Below the pieces are notes generated by a model. It was given only the letters and a program-made list of their open reading frames with translations, was not told where the DNA came from and ran no database searches. Shown piece after piece: positions 45,137 through 56,881 of a DNA stretch of 64,000 nucleotides. A program made the position numbers and the translations under genes. The stretch is from Haliclona indistincta (lineage: Eukaryota; Porifera; Demospongiae; Haplosclerida; Chalinidae). The DNA is taken from positions 10,917,047 through 10,981,046 of the forward strand of contig OZ024786.1 of assembly GCA_964017065.1 (NCBI GenBank), read 5' to 3'. Each line of letters begins with the position of its first letter. Positions within the stretch are counted from its first letter, which is position 1.

Positions 45137-47158
45137 TTTGTGTATGACCTCATATGGAAGAATTGTCACTCACAAGACCATGGCAAAAATCTGGAAGTAA
45201 GCAAATGATTTACGATTCATGCGTATAACGATGCATTGCAGGATAATAAGCTGTGGTTAGTAAAAGAACTATTTGCAAGGTATATTCATATAGCTATAAT
45301 AATTAAATTCTATTTTGGAATGCTTATAGCATCGACAATCTTGATGTACACTGCGATGATGACATTGTCAGCAAAGTCAGAGAACAATTAGGTTTAGCTG
45401 CTAAAGGTATATTGCATTGCATGCATGCACTTTCAGGCTCACCTGCATGCAGTCAATATTAATTCAAGCTACACATGTGCAATAGCTAATCGAATTATAA
45501 AAATGTTTGTGGTATAGAGAATGATGACAACTCAGATGTGTCAACAGATTTGCAAGAACCTTATGGTTAGATAAACCACATTTTTAATGGCATTGCACTT
45601 GCATTGGCAGATGAGACTTCGCTACCGAAAGGTGTTCTGATGCCAACCTTCAGTGGGAATGCATTTGCATGTCCCACTGAAGAGATTGGTGCTGTCACAA
45701 AGACCAGGAAAGACTGGTGGATTGCTGACTTTCCTGTTTTAAACAGAAAGTCAGATGAGTGAGTTTTGATGCCCACTAGTGCAACATATAGTGCAACATT
45801 TTAATACAAATCCAGTGGAAGTACTTTTGAAAGAGTCTTTATTCGGGACACTTTAAAACGAGCTGAGGTAGAACAATTTGTAGTGCACAAATTGATAGAT
45901 AGATGCATATTTCATCTTTCCTATGCCCAGCCAACATTGAGATCTATCCTCCGAGGAGAAACCGAAAGTTTCTTCAAAGTACGAAACAGAGGAAGGGATT
46001 GGGATATTTGGCCACTTGAACAGGAAGACATGGTAAAAATATTATTACTGTCTGAACTAGGCACCGAAGGTGCTTATGCCTCGGTGAAATGTTATGCATA
46101 CATGCCTGTCTGCAAATACGCTGAACTGAAATACACAAGCTGTAATAAAAGTCTGCTGTTGCTAGTTGAACACTATGTTAGTGACTGACAACTTATAAAA
46201 ACATATATACACAGTAAAATTAAACTGCAGTTGTTGTACCTTTCTGTACAGCAATCACAATGCAGTATAATAGCTATGCAATCAGAAGCCAATCAGTGCT
46301 GACCACTAATTCAACTGGGCGTGTCTATAATGTTCAGGGCACAGCACGTACAACGAGCGAGATAGCGTCCATAACTTGCTTGCACAATTTCTTTACACAT
46401 ACGATCAAGAGTATACGATGTAACCTATCAGCTTCTAGGCATTCAACTGTGAATAGTTTTGTCTACGGAGAACTCTAGATCGCCAGCAACGGCCATCGAT
46501 CGCGAGGTAAGCAAAGCTACGCCATAACTCGAGAACACAGCTTCATATACAAGTCTGCCGTGCTGTTCTGAAGTAAAGGCGAACTCACTAGCTGTAAGGC
46601 AGCCAGCAATAGACAATTTGTCTTTACATCAACAACTAGATCGCCAGCCGGCGATCGCGAGGTAAGCAATCACGCTATAACTCACGAACAGAGCCTTATA
46701 ACCAAAATCCTTACAATTCATTTTCAAGCAAATATCGACTTTAGCTTGTGTTGCACGTTTCAGCGCTTAGTTTTCAGCGAGCGACGAGAAATCCTGCCGA
46801 CAGACAGATACATACATACACAGATACACAAACAGACTACCGTATGCCCCGAGGCTCCGCCCACCGAGGCATAATAATCACATTAATTTGGAGTATGTAT
46901 ACCATTATTACAGTACGAAGAGGTTATACACTTCTTGCGTGGGATAATGGGGGATGTCATGGGACAGGTAGTAATTGGGACCCCATCATTAATTGACCAT
47001 GTACTCTTTCCTGAGGTTTGTTTACATTAAATATAAACTGCATAATAATTATTATAATGTTCTCATTTCTTCAGGCAATGATCATGCTCATTTGTACATA
47101 CTGTAGATGTAAATACAAGGAAGCTGTAGACATTTATATGAGGAAACGACTACCATAG
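45137..47158 (+). pseudogene. 3' part of an unrecognised multi-exon gene
   Basis: Eight exons with consistent phases: 45137-45196, 45242-45279, 45330-45406, 45518-45565, 45611-45758, 45816-46032, 46914-46967, 47075-47158 (TAG). The joined frame gives about 240 residues, including FVYDLIWKNCHSQD, CDDDIVSKVREQLGL, TRKDWWIADFPVLNR, SILRGETESFFKVRNRGRDW and a Cys-rich end (LICTYCRC). I recognise no domain. The first acceptor (ccctaatag) lies immediately beside the end of the 41903-45130 transposon, so upstream exons were separated or lost. The intron after 46032 holds another element (about 46053-46880). The unbroken frame over all exons suggests a real, recently functional host gene; without a start I list it as a fragment. 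Confidence 0.6.
46053..46880. mobile_element. Element bounded by 'tgcctcgg' hairpins, in an intron
   Basis: The left terminus 'aggcaccgaaggtgcttatg' followed by 'cctcgg' and the right terminus hairpin (46842-46873, arms TGCC(C)CGAGG / CCGAGGCA) are inverted. It contains two 'ctagatcgccagc..gtaagcaa' segments (about 46468 and 46628) and a cagacaga/cataca repeat before the right hairpin, as in the elements ending at 37079 and 24954. Confidence 0.55.
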
Positions 47159-49252
47159 CAGTACACTTTTAGTATCACCTAACCATTACCACTACTTCAT
47201 GTATATCACTGTTAAAATGGAGTCCTTCAGGAACTTGGTATGCACTAGCTACCAGTATTGTGTAAATATCGAGTGGCACAGCAATAGGGCGGAGTGTGTT
47301 GGTATCGGGTGGAAGTGAACGTACAAAATCTTATTGCTGGGTCTAGAGAACAGCAAGAAACAAAGATAATGAGATTTGATATTAGCAAATGTACCTCTAG
47401 AAGAAACTCACATGTATAGAAATTGATCAGTTATTGCCACACCCATTAATAAGGCGGAGTGTGTTTGTATTGTGTGGAGCTGAGAAGAGCGGAAATAACA
47501 TCAGTTTGTCTGCTGAATGTCCAGAAGTCTAGCCCAAATAGAAATGTACAAGAAATTGAAGAATATCGTATTTGAGCTCAAGAAGATGCATGGTCTTATT
47601 ACTAGAGCGAAGATGGGAATCTAAATTAGCACATGCACCTCAAGAGAAACACAATCATGCAGAGTTAGTGACTCAAGAAGACATTATTATTGTATTTTAC
47701 TGAGGTCTGTGTGTATTATATTTTCCTATGCAATGTTATAAAAGACAGTAAAGTTAGTAGCTGTAGTACTGACTCACAATGAGCGCCGTATGACTCGCGA
47801 TAACTACGTCTTTGGCGTTTCTGTTACATGCGTCGTGCACGCTCAATTGACCAATCATACAACTAATGCGCACACAAAGCGCACTATTCACGTGTTGTAC
47901 AACACATGTTCAACAAGTACATTCTTGTGGTTTGTAGTGAATGTGGTGCTGGCTCCAGCCGGGTAGTGCCTCCATGCAGGCAAGACGCCATCTTGTCATG
48001 CCCATAGCAACTGGCCTTACAGTCTTTATTAGTAGACTCATTGTAAGCGCTTACCTCTTAGGATAGCCTCTAGGTAGTTAAAATACCACTTATGTCGTCA
48101 ACAGCCAAGATATGTGAATTATTGCGTTTAGCCTTAGTGTAGCCGCCATCTTGTTTTCCGCCCAACCCTAAATATGCCACGTCTACCGCGTGGCATAATA
48201 TTATGTTTCAAGCAATGTTCTAGGGGTGCGGTCTACTACCTCATGACACTCCACCAGCTTTTTACTCCTCCAATAATTCAGCAGAACAACTGTTCTAATT
48301 GTGACCATATAAAAGCATTATTGTTGACTGTTTGTGGTATACATAATGAAAAACTGTATCAAACCACGTACAAGCTTGATTCTGTCTGATTGCTTCTGAT
48401 AACCTACCTGCAAAGCGTTACGTTGCAGAACTAGCTACAGTCTCGAAATTGCGTTGAAGAAAATTCGTTGAATGTTTCATTGCCAGAAATGTAATACATT
48501 TTTTGGACATGAGCACTTTTTTTCATATTTTGCACACCAGAACATTTTAACAGTAATCTACACATCTAGAAAGCACAATAAGTTGACTAGAAAGACTGTG
48601 GTGAACCGCTGAGGAAGAATACCTACGATGAAGCTGGTATCAGCGAATACCGAATTTTGAAATTTCTAATTATCAGCACAAAAGTCACCAATTTTTGCCT
48701 CTGGGGGAAAAATATGCGCACGTCTACCAGAGCTAAAACAAGCATCACCAGAGCTAAAACAAGTCTGTTAATAGCTGTGAGCAACAATCCGGATCGAGCT
48801 AAGGCGCACATTTTGTTACAAACTGGTAAAACTTGTAAGAAATTTTGAAAATGCTCGAAATTCACGTACTAATGTATTACGAGAATGAGAGCGCTGACGA
48901 TCGTCGGGGAAAAAAGACCGCGTGTGCGAGCCCTTAGCTATGCATACAACAGGTTAGCCACGAGTCTCTAGAGCATGTTTCCAGGTCGAACTAAGCTTTC
49001 CAGACGTTAGTTAGCCTTGGACGATGCGTTTTCAGGTCGCTCTCAATTCCCGTAATACATTAACTAAGGTTAGTATACGGAACAGTATACGGAAACATTA
49101 AACTCCGTGTCCCAGAATTTCTGGCAATGTGTGCACGTTAATTCTCAACATTCCATCAATAATATTATATAGCACCAACAGCACTTGTTTTCATTAAAAC
49201 TTGCACATAATTATGTGTACATCAAAAGTAATGATACTAGAGCAAACATATA
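47159..49252. other. Intergenic region without intact gene
   Basis: Holds the element at 47945-48194 and, at 48231-48320, a third copy of the 'YYLMTLHQLFTPP' segment also present at about 18158-18245 and 58828-58915 (function unknown). A duplicated phrase 'taagg.ggagtgtgtt.gtat' occurs at about 47287 and 47451. Otherwise I see nothing. Confidence 0.45.
47945..48194. mobile_element. 250-bp element, same family as 52206
   Basis: Matches 52206-52455 in inverse orientation. The right end is a hairpin (ATGCCACG..CGTGGCAT) preceded by 'gccgccatcttgttttccgc' and 'ccaaccctaaat', i.e. the inverse of the 41903 terminus consensus TATGTAGGGTTG..AAGATGGCGGCTACA. The left end is a second, weaker hairpin near 'ctggctccagccgggtagtg'. 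Confidence 0.6.
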
Positions 49253-49502
49253 TCACTTATAATACTTCGATGAGTGCACTGGATATCGAAAAGATATTCG
49301 TACTTTATGATCAGCAATTGGTATAGGAAATGTTCCGACGGCATGATGCATCACTAATGTGTTGATAGAGTCATACCTTTCTCTCATTCCTAAAAATCCT
49401 AACCAATCACCTATTCTATAAACATCCAGACCGATCACCTTTCTCTGTATCCTGAAGAACAATTTTTCACATCTTCAGGAGTATACACTGAGTATGTATT
49501 AG

Positions 49503-49631
49503 TTATACCATGCTTATCCATGGTGTATCACGAATACATGAAGCAATAACTATATTAATCCAGAGGGCATAGCCCAAGGGATTAGTGGTTATTGCTGCGT
49601 GAGTGTATTCATAATACACCATGGTATAACT
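49503..49631. mobile_element. Hairpin MITE, 129 bp
   Basis: Left 'gttataccatg..atccatggtgtat..gaatac..gcaataact' and right '..gttattgctgcgtgagtgtattcataatacaccatggtataac' form a long stem. It is specific to the SH2-2 intron of copy G among the paralogues. Confidence 0.7.
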
Positions 49632-49744
49632 GACTTGTACCATGGCAACCACAAGGCCTAACGCTGATGTCTGTAGGTTTCTATAGGATAAGTAAGGGTG
49701 ACTTGCACTCACAACTCTCACTCCTTCTCTCTGGAAGGTAGACC

Positions 49745-49915
49745 ATTACACAATGATTTTTTTTGCCCAGTGGGAGTTATGTGACTTCCCATGGAATATC
49801 CAGATATACTGTACCACGGGAAGTCACATGATTTCCCATGGAATATCCAGATATACCAAAGGAATCGAAATCATGTGACTTGCTGTGGAATATCTGAAAT
49901 ACACCACTGGCAGTT
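49745..49915. repeat. Threefold 'catggaatatccagatata' repeat with inverted parts
   Basis: Three imperfect units of 'gtgacttccc(a)tggaatatc(c)aga' at about 49780, 49838 and 49876 alternate with the inverse 'gggaagtcacatga'. The outer ends 'cccagtggg' and 'cactgg' are inverted, so this may be a small transposon. Confidence 0.5.
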
Positions 49916-50383
49916 CCTTAGAAAACTAGAGTTCTAATGAACACATACCCGTGCGCTGAGCTAGGAGCTACTACTCCAGCATTACTGTAACACGCACGTT
50001 ACAGCTATAGCTCATGGAGCTCTAGAAAAATAGATGATAGCATACATGCACTAACAGTTGATTGGCACATCACAGAAGGCCTCAAGAAGCTCTGACGTAC
50101 GATACATGTGAGACTGAGTGAGGACATCGACATGGATAGGAGGTTGGGTGACACACCCACAATACCGTAAAGTGCTCTTACAAGGACACGTAGCTTTAGA
50201 AAGCAATGGATTATAGCCGCTTAAGCAAGGCTTGCCAGCACAGAAAACGTCTTCATAGGCCTATAAATTCAGTGAAGAAGCTGCAGAGAGTGTTTTCGTG
50301 GAGAGTTTCGAGTGGTAAGACGCAAACAGGCATGTTCTTTGTCCACACACTCACACACACACATATAGACGGACACGAACGCA

Positions 50384-50410
50384 TAACCCTCACGCATACT
50401 GCGCAAGGGT
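50384..50410. repeat. Solo 'aaccctc..gagggt'-like hairpin terminus
   Basis: 'cataaccctcacgcatactg' followed by 'cgcaagggt' after a cacaca/gacgga stretch. A diverged end of the family seen at 24930 and 33196. Confidence 0.45.
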
Positions 50411-50454
50411 AATAAGGCTTCACATGGTACAAACATGTATCATCTTTGATCACA

Positions 50455-50616
50455 GTGAAACCTGCTTAATAAGACCACCCTTCGGACAAACATTTGTGGC
50501 CTTAATAGAGAGCGCCAATATAAAATCATGTATAGACTGATCGAAAATTGTGACCTTAATATAGAGGTGGTCTTATTACACAAGTGCATGGTCTTTAAGA
50601 CAGGTTTCACTATACT
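50455..50616. mobile_element. MITE with CAGTGAAACCTG-type ends (Tc1/mariner-like)
   Basis: The left end 'cagtgaaacctgcttaataa' with 'gaccacc' and right end 'ggtggtcttatta..ctttaagacaggtttcacta' are inverted. Ends of this form, next to TA, are common in Tc1/mariner-derived MITEs; the family call is inference. Confidence 0.6.
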
Positions 50617-52205
50617 GTGTAGGTACATAGCTCCATTTTACCAACAGCTGGACTCAGGCAAGAAACTAAAGCACCAACAGGAAGTCAAAAGCGATAATTA
50701 TTTTTATACTACCAAGCAGAAAATTTAATAATGATGGAGAATACACAATTATCATAATCTTGTAATTAGACGATAATAATAACTTTTATGGCTAAGATGT
50801 TTATTCTAAGTGTAGGAACCTGATACTGTTTGGTACTACTTACACAATATCCACTGTGAAAAGGTGATTGGGACCTGACAGGTCAGTTGCTCTCACTAGG
50901 AATGTCTCATCAATCCTCCCTCTCAGCAACTTTTCTGACTCCTCCTTACTGAGCTGTCTGCAGAGCCATGTGCTCTCATCATGGTGAGGGAAATGCTTGG
51001 GAAGTGATGCCATATCACTGAATGAGTAATACTATGGAATTAAGATACTGCTTTGTACTATGATACATATAGTGTTTCAAAGCATGCCTACCCAGCATGC
51101 ATTGAGCATTATGGTATTCACATTGTGAATTTACTCTATAAACATGCACTCACACGTCTGATAGTAGGAATATCTGATGGTAGATTAGCAAGAGTATCTC
51201 TGCAGAAAGTGAGAAGTGATAAATACAAACAAAATTACTGATAGCTCACTTGTCAGGAAATAGTTGATTGGTCAGTGTAACTGACGTTGTTCCTTTATCA
51301 ATTTTGAACCCTGTTACAAGAACTGCTATAATGTGTTGAACTGTTGTGTATTTTTCATCATTGAGTGGTCCATAGTAGTGTCCCTTTTTGTAGATTGGTA
51401 CATGGCAAACCCTCCCATTGACACTGTATAAACAATAAACACCAGTTACCATGGTGACATGTACTACTCACACAACACTGATGACATGCGTGATGATTGA
51501 TGATGATGATGAATCAGTAACAGGTTTCCCACTCTTCTCTCTGACAAGAAAAGTTCCACTGGGTTTATAAGTCAAGATACACTCAGCCTCATCTCTTGTG
51601 ATCTGCCATATAGAGCTGGAGTGCTCACTCTGGGTATGTTGACAATCATCATGTACTATACCATCATCAGTAACACCATCACTCACAACACTGGAGTGTG
51701 TCATACTCTTCATCACATCCTCAGCTGCTGTGGGTAGGAAACACACATGACCCATGTGCACAGTATGACTCAGTGCAACACAGACACATAGAATGGATTA
51801 CCATACCTTGAGAATCAGATCCACTCGACTTGTGCTGGGGATCTGCTGCAAAATTGATACCATTACAGTACATTTAGCCAAGAAACAAACTGTATCAGCT
51901 AGTTGTTGTATAAATTATTATGTCTATAATTATGAGTACCTGCAGAAGTTTGAATTGTGATGGGATTAGTCACAGATTCTTGAGGTTCTTGTGATCTGTC
52001 TATAGCCTGTTGAAAGAAGTACATGCACTACACTGCATGTAGTGTACATATTGCACTCACTTGAGCAGCAAGGCTGCTGTCACTTGAATGTACAAGAACT
52101 CTTCTGTCTTCCACAGAACTATGTGTTCTGTCACCATGATCATCTATGGTTAGTGAAAGTAAATGCATAACGGCTACAAATGCAACATCATGATCAAATT
52201 AAATC

Positions 52206-53160
52206 ATTATGCCACGCGGTAGTCGTGGCATATGTAGGGTTGGGCGGAAAATAAGATGGCAGCTACACTTAGGCTACACGCAATAATTCACGTATATCTT
52301 GGCTGTCGACGACATCAGGGGTATTTTAACTACCTTGGGGCTATCCTAAGAGGTAAGCGCTTACAATGAGTCTACTAATAAAGACTATAAGGCTATTTGC
52401 TATGGGCATAACAAGATGGCGTCTCGCCTGGAGGCACTAAGTACGGCACTGCCATATCTTCGCTGTACGGGCGTTTCAAGCTAATCTAACGTTCTGAAGC
52501 TCTTTGCACGATTTGTGCGATTATAAAGAGACCTTCAGAAGGAAATGAAACCAGGTCTAAGGTGGTAAACCAGAGTTCACGTGGTCACCCGTTTGTTCAT
52601 CTTCTTCTTTCTTCTTCTTATTCTTCAGCGAGTCTAGCACAGTAGTGAGGGAACCAAACGCAACTAAACCTACACAGAAGCAACGCTACCTATGACCATC
52701 AGTGCACCTGATATCTATTTCGGCCTAAAACACTGGGAGAAGCGAGTATTTCCAGAAAAACAGCGATTTTTGGTCCATAACAGACTCCATTCCATCATCT
52801 GTTTGAACTCCGTTACTAGGTTACGCCTACTCGCGCACGCCCGTGTATGTAATTATTCTAATACAAGCGCACCTTAGTACAAATGGCTTGGAACGTGAGT
52901 GCACTGTGCTGCTGCCATGCACTAGCAGTATTCACAGCAGACAACGAGCATATCTTCACTGTTACACTGGATTTGTCTGTTCAGGCTTGTAAGAATGCTA
53001 TCTTAAGCTTAGCTAGCCTAATGTTGCATGGTACATGTTGCATGCAGTGCAGATCTGAGTCAATCGAGTGCAGTCTGCTGCCAGAACTATTATTACAATT
53101 ACTACTTTTGAACTATACTATACACTGTATTAGCATAAGTGCCAACTAAGTCATTAATAA
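52206..53160. mobile_element. Hairpin-terminated element in the copy G intron
   Basis: It begins with a hairpin ATGCCACG..CGTGGCAT, then ATGTAGGGTTGGGCGGAAAA and 'aagatggcagctaca', the same layout as the 41903 element. The first 250 bp match 47945-48194 inverted. A 'cttcttctttcttcttctta' tract (about 52600) parallels the 41903 element. The right end is not clear. Confidence 0.5.
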
Positions 53161-53178
53161 AAAAAAGAAAAGAAACAA

Positions 53179-53461
53179 GTAATAAAAACATTTTAACCAA
53201 AATGGAAGAGATTTAGGGTTGGTACATGTATCGAAAAAGTATGGAAACAAGATTTAAAATGAAAAGGATTGTAACAATAGCAGTGTAATACTACCTCCCT
53301 AAATTAACTGCTTTCGATAGTTGTGGTTAATTTAATAGGGAGGTAGTATTACACTGCTATTGTTACAATCCTTTTCATTTTAAATCTTGTTTCCATACTT
53401 TTTCGATACATGTACCAACCCTAAATCTCTTCCATTTTGGTTAAAATGTTTTTATTACTTG
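53179..53461. repeat. Near-perfect palindrome, about 125-bp arms
   Basis: The sequence from 'caagtaataaaaacatttta' to 'actacctccctaaattaa' is repeated as its exact-looking inverse from 'ttaatagggaggtagtatta' to 'tgtttttattacttg', with a spacer near 25-30 bp. Such near-identity of arms implies a young insertion. Confidence 0.85.
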
Positions 53462-54544
53462 TATATCTAGTGTCAAGCAGATCTATGCAGCATATAACTA
53501 AATTACATGATGTAAAGGATAATGCATACAATGTGCATAAAATTCAAAACTCGCAACACATCACCTTTCAACTGAAGTGCAATGGTTAGTTGAAGTACAA
53601 GATCTTTCACAAGTGATATCTGATAACCAAAATCTAAAGTGACACAATTTCTATATTAACGTATCCTCACCTCATTCTGATCACTGGTGTCCACTACTAT
53701 AGTGTCTCCTACCCTAAGGTAGGTGACACTGCTCTCCACCAGCAGCTCCCTGTTCTTTTGTGCTAGCCTCACTAGTTCGGTCATTAGATACTGTGGAGCA
53801 TAGCAGACTATCCGTACACTCCCTCCTCTTACTACCACGATGTGTACATAGATACTCTGTTCATCAAAGGCTTGTTGGAGAAGCTCCAGTACATTGGACA
53901 GTGTCTTATCATTTGGACACCACCTCAAATGAAAAGTGATGGTTGCAGAAGGCGCAATAATAATTGATTTGTCAGTGAGGAGCGGTTTCATGTAAATGTG
54001 GTGTGTCAACTCGTACTGACAAAATTCACTCACTAACTGATAGTATTCCTCAATTTTTTCAGTGACAGCAGAGATTTTGAATCGTCTAGCGACTCCTTTG
54101 AGATACGTACATGATGTAAGAGATGAGTGTTCCTGAATTATATCGATGATATCTGAGATAGTGTGAGCATTATCCAGTGAATCATTCATCTCTGGGATTC
54201 TAGAGACAAATCGCTTTAGCCGTTCTAAAGTAATTTCCTCCTCATTCTCTAAAATTTCAGCTACCTCATCAAATAGTTGGGCAAATCTATTCTGAATGTC
54301 TTCGAAATCTCTACGATACTTCACAGGAACTATGACTTCAGTTGCGGTAACTATCAAGAAAAGGTGAAATACAAATAAAATTTAAGTGGTACATAGCTGG
54401 AGTAGTAGCTAGTGTGCATATTATAGTCTGATACAACAATAACGTATTTACCTATAAATGATGTTGACATGAATGTGATAAATAAATACAGTGGGTTTAA
54501 TTTAAGCTATTCTTTTTATTCAGGACCAGATGATAAACTGTTAA

Positions 54545-55054
54545 CTCTTTAGTGACTGAATTATTTTGACGAAAATTCGGCTTGCTCTAAACTGACAGTT
54601 TGTCTTGCGATTTCTACAACATGCAGTACGCTAGCTGTTCCAAACTAGCACTGTTTTTTCCTGGCATGTCAAAGTTTACGACCATGTACTAAACTCTGAG
54701 TTGGACACTCCCAATTCGGAACAGAAGCCGCTTAAGTGCTGCGACCTCATCATTTTTCAGCCAATTTTGGTCTTCGTTTAGCCCTGGTGACTGATACAAA
54801 AACCTGGTGGTGTCCAGGTGAGCAAACAGCATAGTTTAGACCATATTCTATGCCACACCCCCCTTTAAAAATCCCCCCGTTCTATATATTTTAGTGGGGA
54901 GGGCGCGGCGAAAAACAGTGGGTTTTTTCAGGTAAAGTTAGCTTTATCAATTAAACTTTATTTGACCTTTCTAGAGCACTTTTCACACTATTTATGACGT
55001 CTACAGTAGGTGGAGTCAATTATGACGGCTAAATCCGCTATAGGCCCTAAAGGG
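54545..55054. mobile_element. 510-bp TTAA-flanked piggyBac-type MITE
   Basis: Flanked by TTAA at 54541-54544 and 55055-55058. Ends CTCTTTAGTGACTGAA and, inverted, CCCTTTAGGGCC. Copy C lacks it (about 15550-15565). It sits between the copy G central exon and the CARD-exon remnant. Confidence 0.75.
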
Positions 55055-55377
55055 TTAACAAGGAGCCATATCTTTCCAGGATCACCTTTAACAACCTACC
55101 TCACTGTGCTTAACCTAGGCGTAGTTATCTAGCTAGAATTTTAACCTCGTAAATGATGACCAATTCTCTCGCGAATAACTCATGCATGTGTCCTTTGCGC
55201 TACTGCTCTCAATTTTGTGGTGTCCTTTTTCGCCTGTGAGTAGCTGCAATTGCTCACTCAAATCGATCAAGTTGCTCCTCCCACTTCAGAAGTCAAGCCG
55301 ATAAAGTGCAGCGACCTCATCAAATTTTGCTCAAAGTTAGTACTTTGGGGCTGGCTAATGAAATGTATACAAATAGC

Positions 55378-56109
55378 CAGGGGGTACCAGAAAGAAAAAT
55401 TACCGACCCCAGGCCAAAAAGTGGATGGGTGGGTTGAGAGGGTTTTTACACAAAAAGTCATTTTGCGTAAATTTTAGCCCCTACATTTCTGGTGCACTGT
55501 AGAGTTGTTTTACAGGTTCTTGACACCAGAGGAGGTCTATATCATACAGATACAAAATACTTTTGTTATTATTTACAGTGTGTATATACATACACTGTAA
55601 AAAGCAGGTAAAAGCATGCTGTGAAGGGTGTAGACTGGAGGTGTGGCTAGCATAATGAGTGCAAAGCAGCTGTTCCTGAGCCAGGCAGTTATTCTACTCA
55701 ACAGCTTCTGCAGTAGATTCAGCTACACTCAGCTCTTGAGTGTTGTTCTTCCGTCGAAAGAAGCTATCTAATCGTGGAGTTTTACTGCAGCATCCGGTGC
55801 TTTTCTGCGACGAGCACTGCGCTTGTACTCTGAAACGTGGTAGTCGCTTAACTTGGCCACATTCACAGCGGTAGCGCCGTCGCTTTCTGATCTCTGCTTG
55901 CTGCAGCAGTGTTCTGCGTGATCGCGATCGATACTACACTCGCGCTATCGACAACGAGCTACGTGTACGCGATCGTCATCTGTTCATGAATATTAATTAG
56001 CTTGCATTGTGAATGTCATTATATGACACGTTATGACGTAGTGGGTGGGTAATGGGGCTATGTAAAAAACCGGCCTGGGGTCGAACATTTCCGCCACTGG
56101 GACCCCCTG
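55378..56109. mobile_element. 732-bp hAT-type element with 8-bp target duplication
   Basis: The ends are CAGGGGGTACCAG and, inverted, CAGGGGGTCCCAG. It is flanked by CAAATAGC at 55370-55377 and 56110-56117. The duplicated block in copy C has the single-copy empty site 'atacaaatagcagtgg' (about 15878-15893). The 8-bp duplication and CAGGGG ends are hallmarks of hAT elements. No transposase frame is seen, so it is non-autonomous. Confidence 0.88.
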
Positions 56110-56390
56110 CAAATAGCAGTGGTTTAGGTGAGTGCAAAATGTAGCCAAGGTCATAGTGTGTTCTGAGTGTCCTGAAGCCATACAAAGTTCAAATTTTCTC
56201 AGCTGCAATTTTTTTGATGTGGTGAATTTTGCACTTAAGCCATAGAAATGCCGGATGCCAATACATTTAGCGGAGGGCGTGCACGAAAACCACTGGATTT
56301 TGTACGGTTATTTGTATTCTTTTATTTAGCTTAATTTAGCACTTTTGGATAAAGTTATGGTGTCTGAAGTATTATGTATGATGCCAAATC

Positions 56391-56881
56391 CACCCACGCA
56401 ACGTGTGTTTTAATAATAACTAGAATTTATAACTACAGCGATTTACATAACAGTATGGGGGAAAACAGCAGCATGCAGCGCCACCTTGCGCTCAGACGTA
56501 CAGAGCGAATTTCCATAATACGATCTAGATTTTTTGTTAAGGAATTTTTTCTGGTCTAGGCTTGCTGTTTTGCCGCATTAGCAAAGGAGTATCGAAAAAT
56601 CGCTCTGTACGTCTGTGCGCGCCGGAATTTGTTAGCTGTAAACGGAGTTCTTTCAGGAGCAAGCAAGCCAAACTGGAGATAGCAGCCACAGACTGGTCTT
56701 TAATGGGCGAGCTCACTACTCCACGTAAGCTAAATACTTCGTGACTGAAACTTGCTATAATCGATGTTTACCGATAGACAAACACAATGCGTACTGGAGC
56801 ACGCCTGTACAAAATAGCATTGCTAGAAAATAAAGCTACTTGTAAAGTTATGAATCTCATTAAATTGGCGCACCGCCACCT
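56391..56881. other. Insert of unknown type in copy G block
   Basis: Relative to copy C the sequence from 'ccacccacgcaacgtg' to 'ggcgcaccgccacc' is extra and replaces the right end of the older TTAA element. No clear inverted repeats and no gene are seen. Confidence 0.4.

Noticed and set aside
48174..48389. 71-residue plus-strand frame
   Set aside because: Its first part is the terminal hairpin of a transposon. The middle matches two other duplicated intergenic segments that have stops, so coding is not supported.
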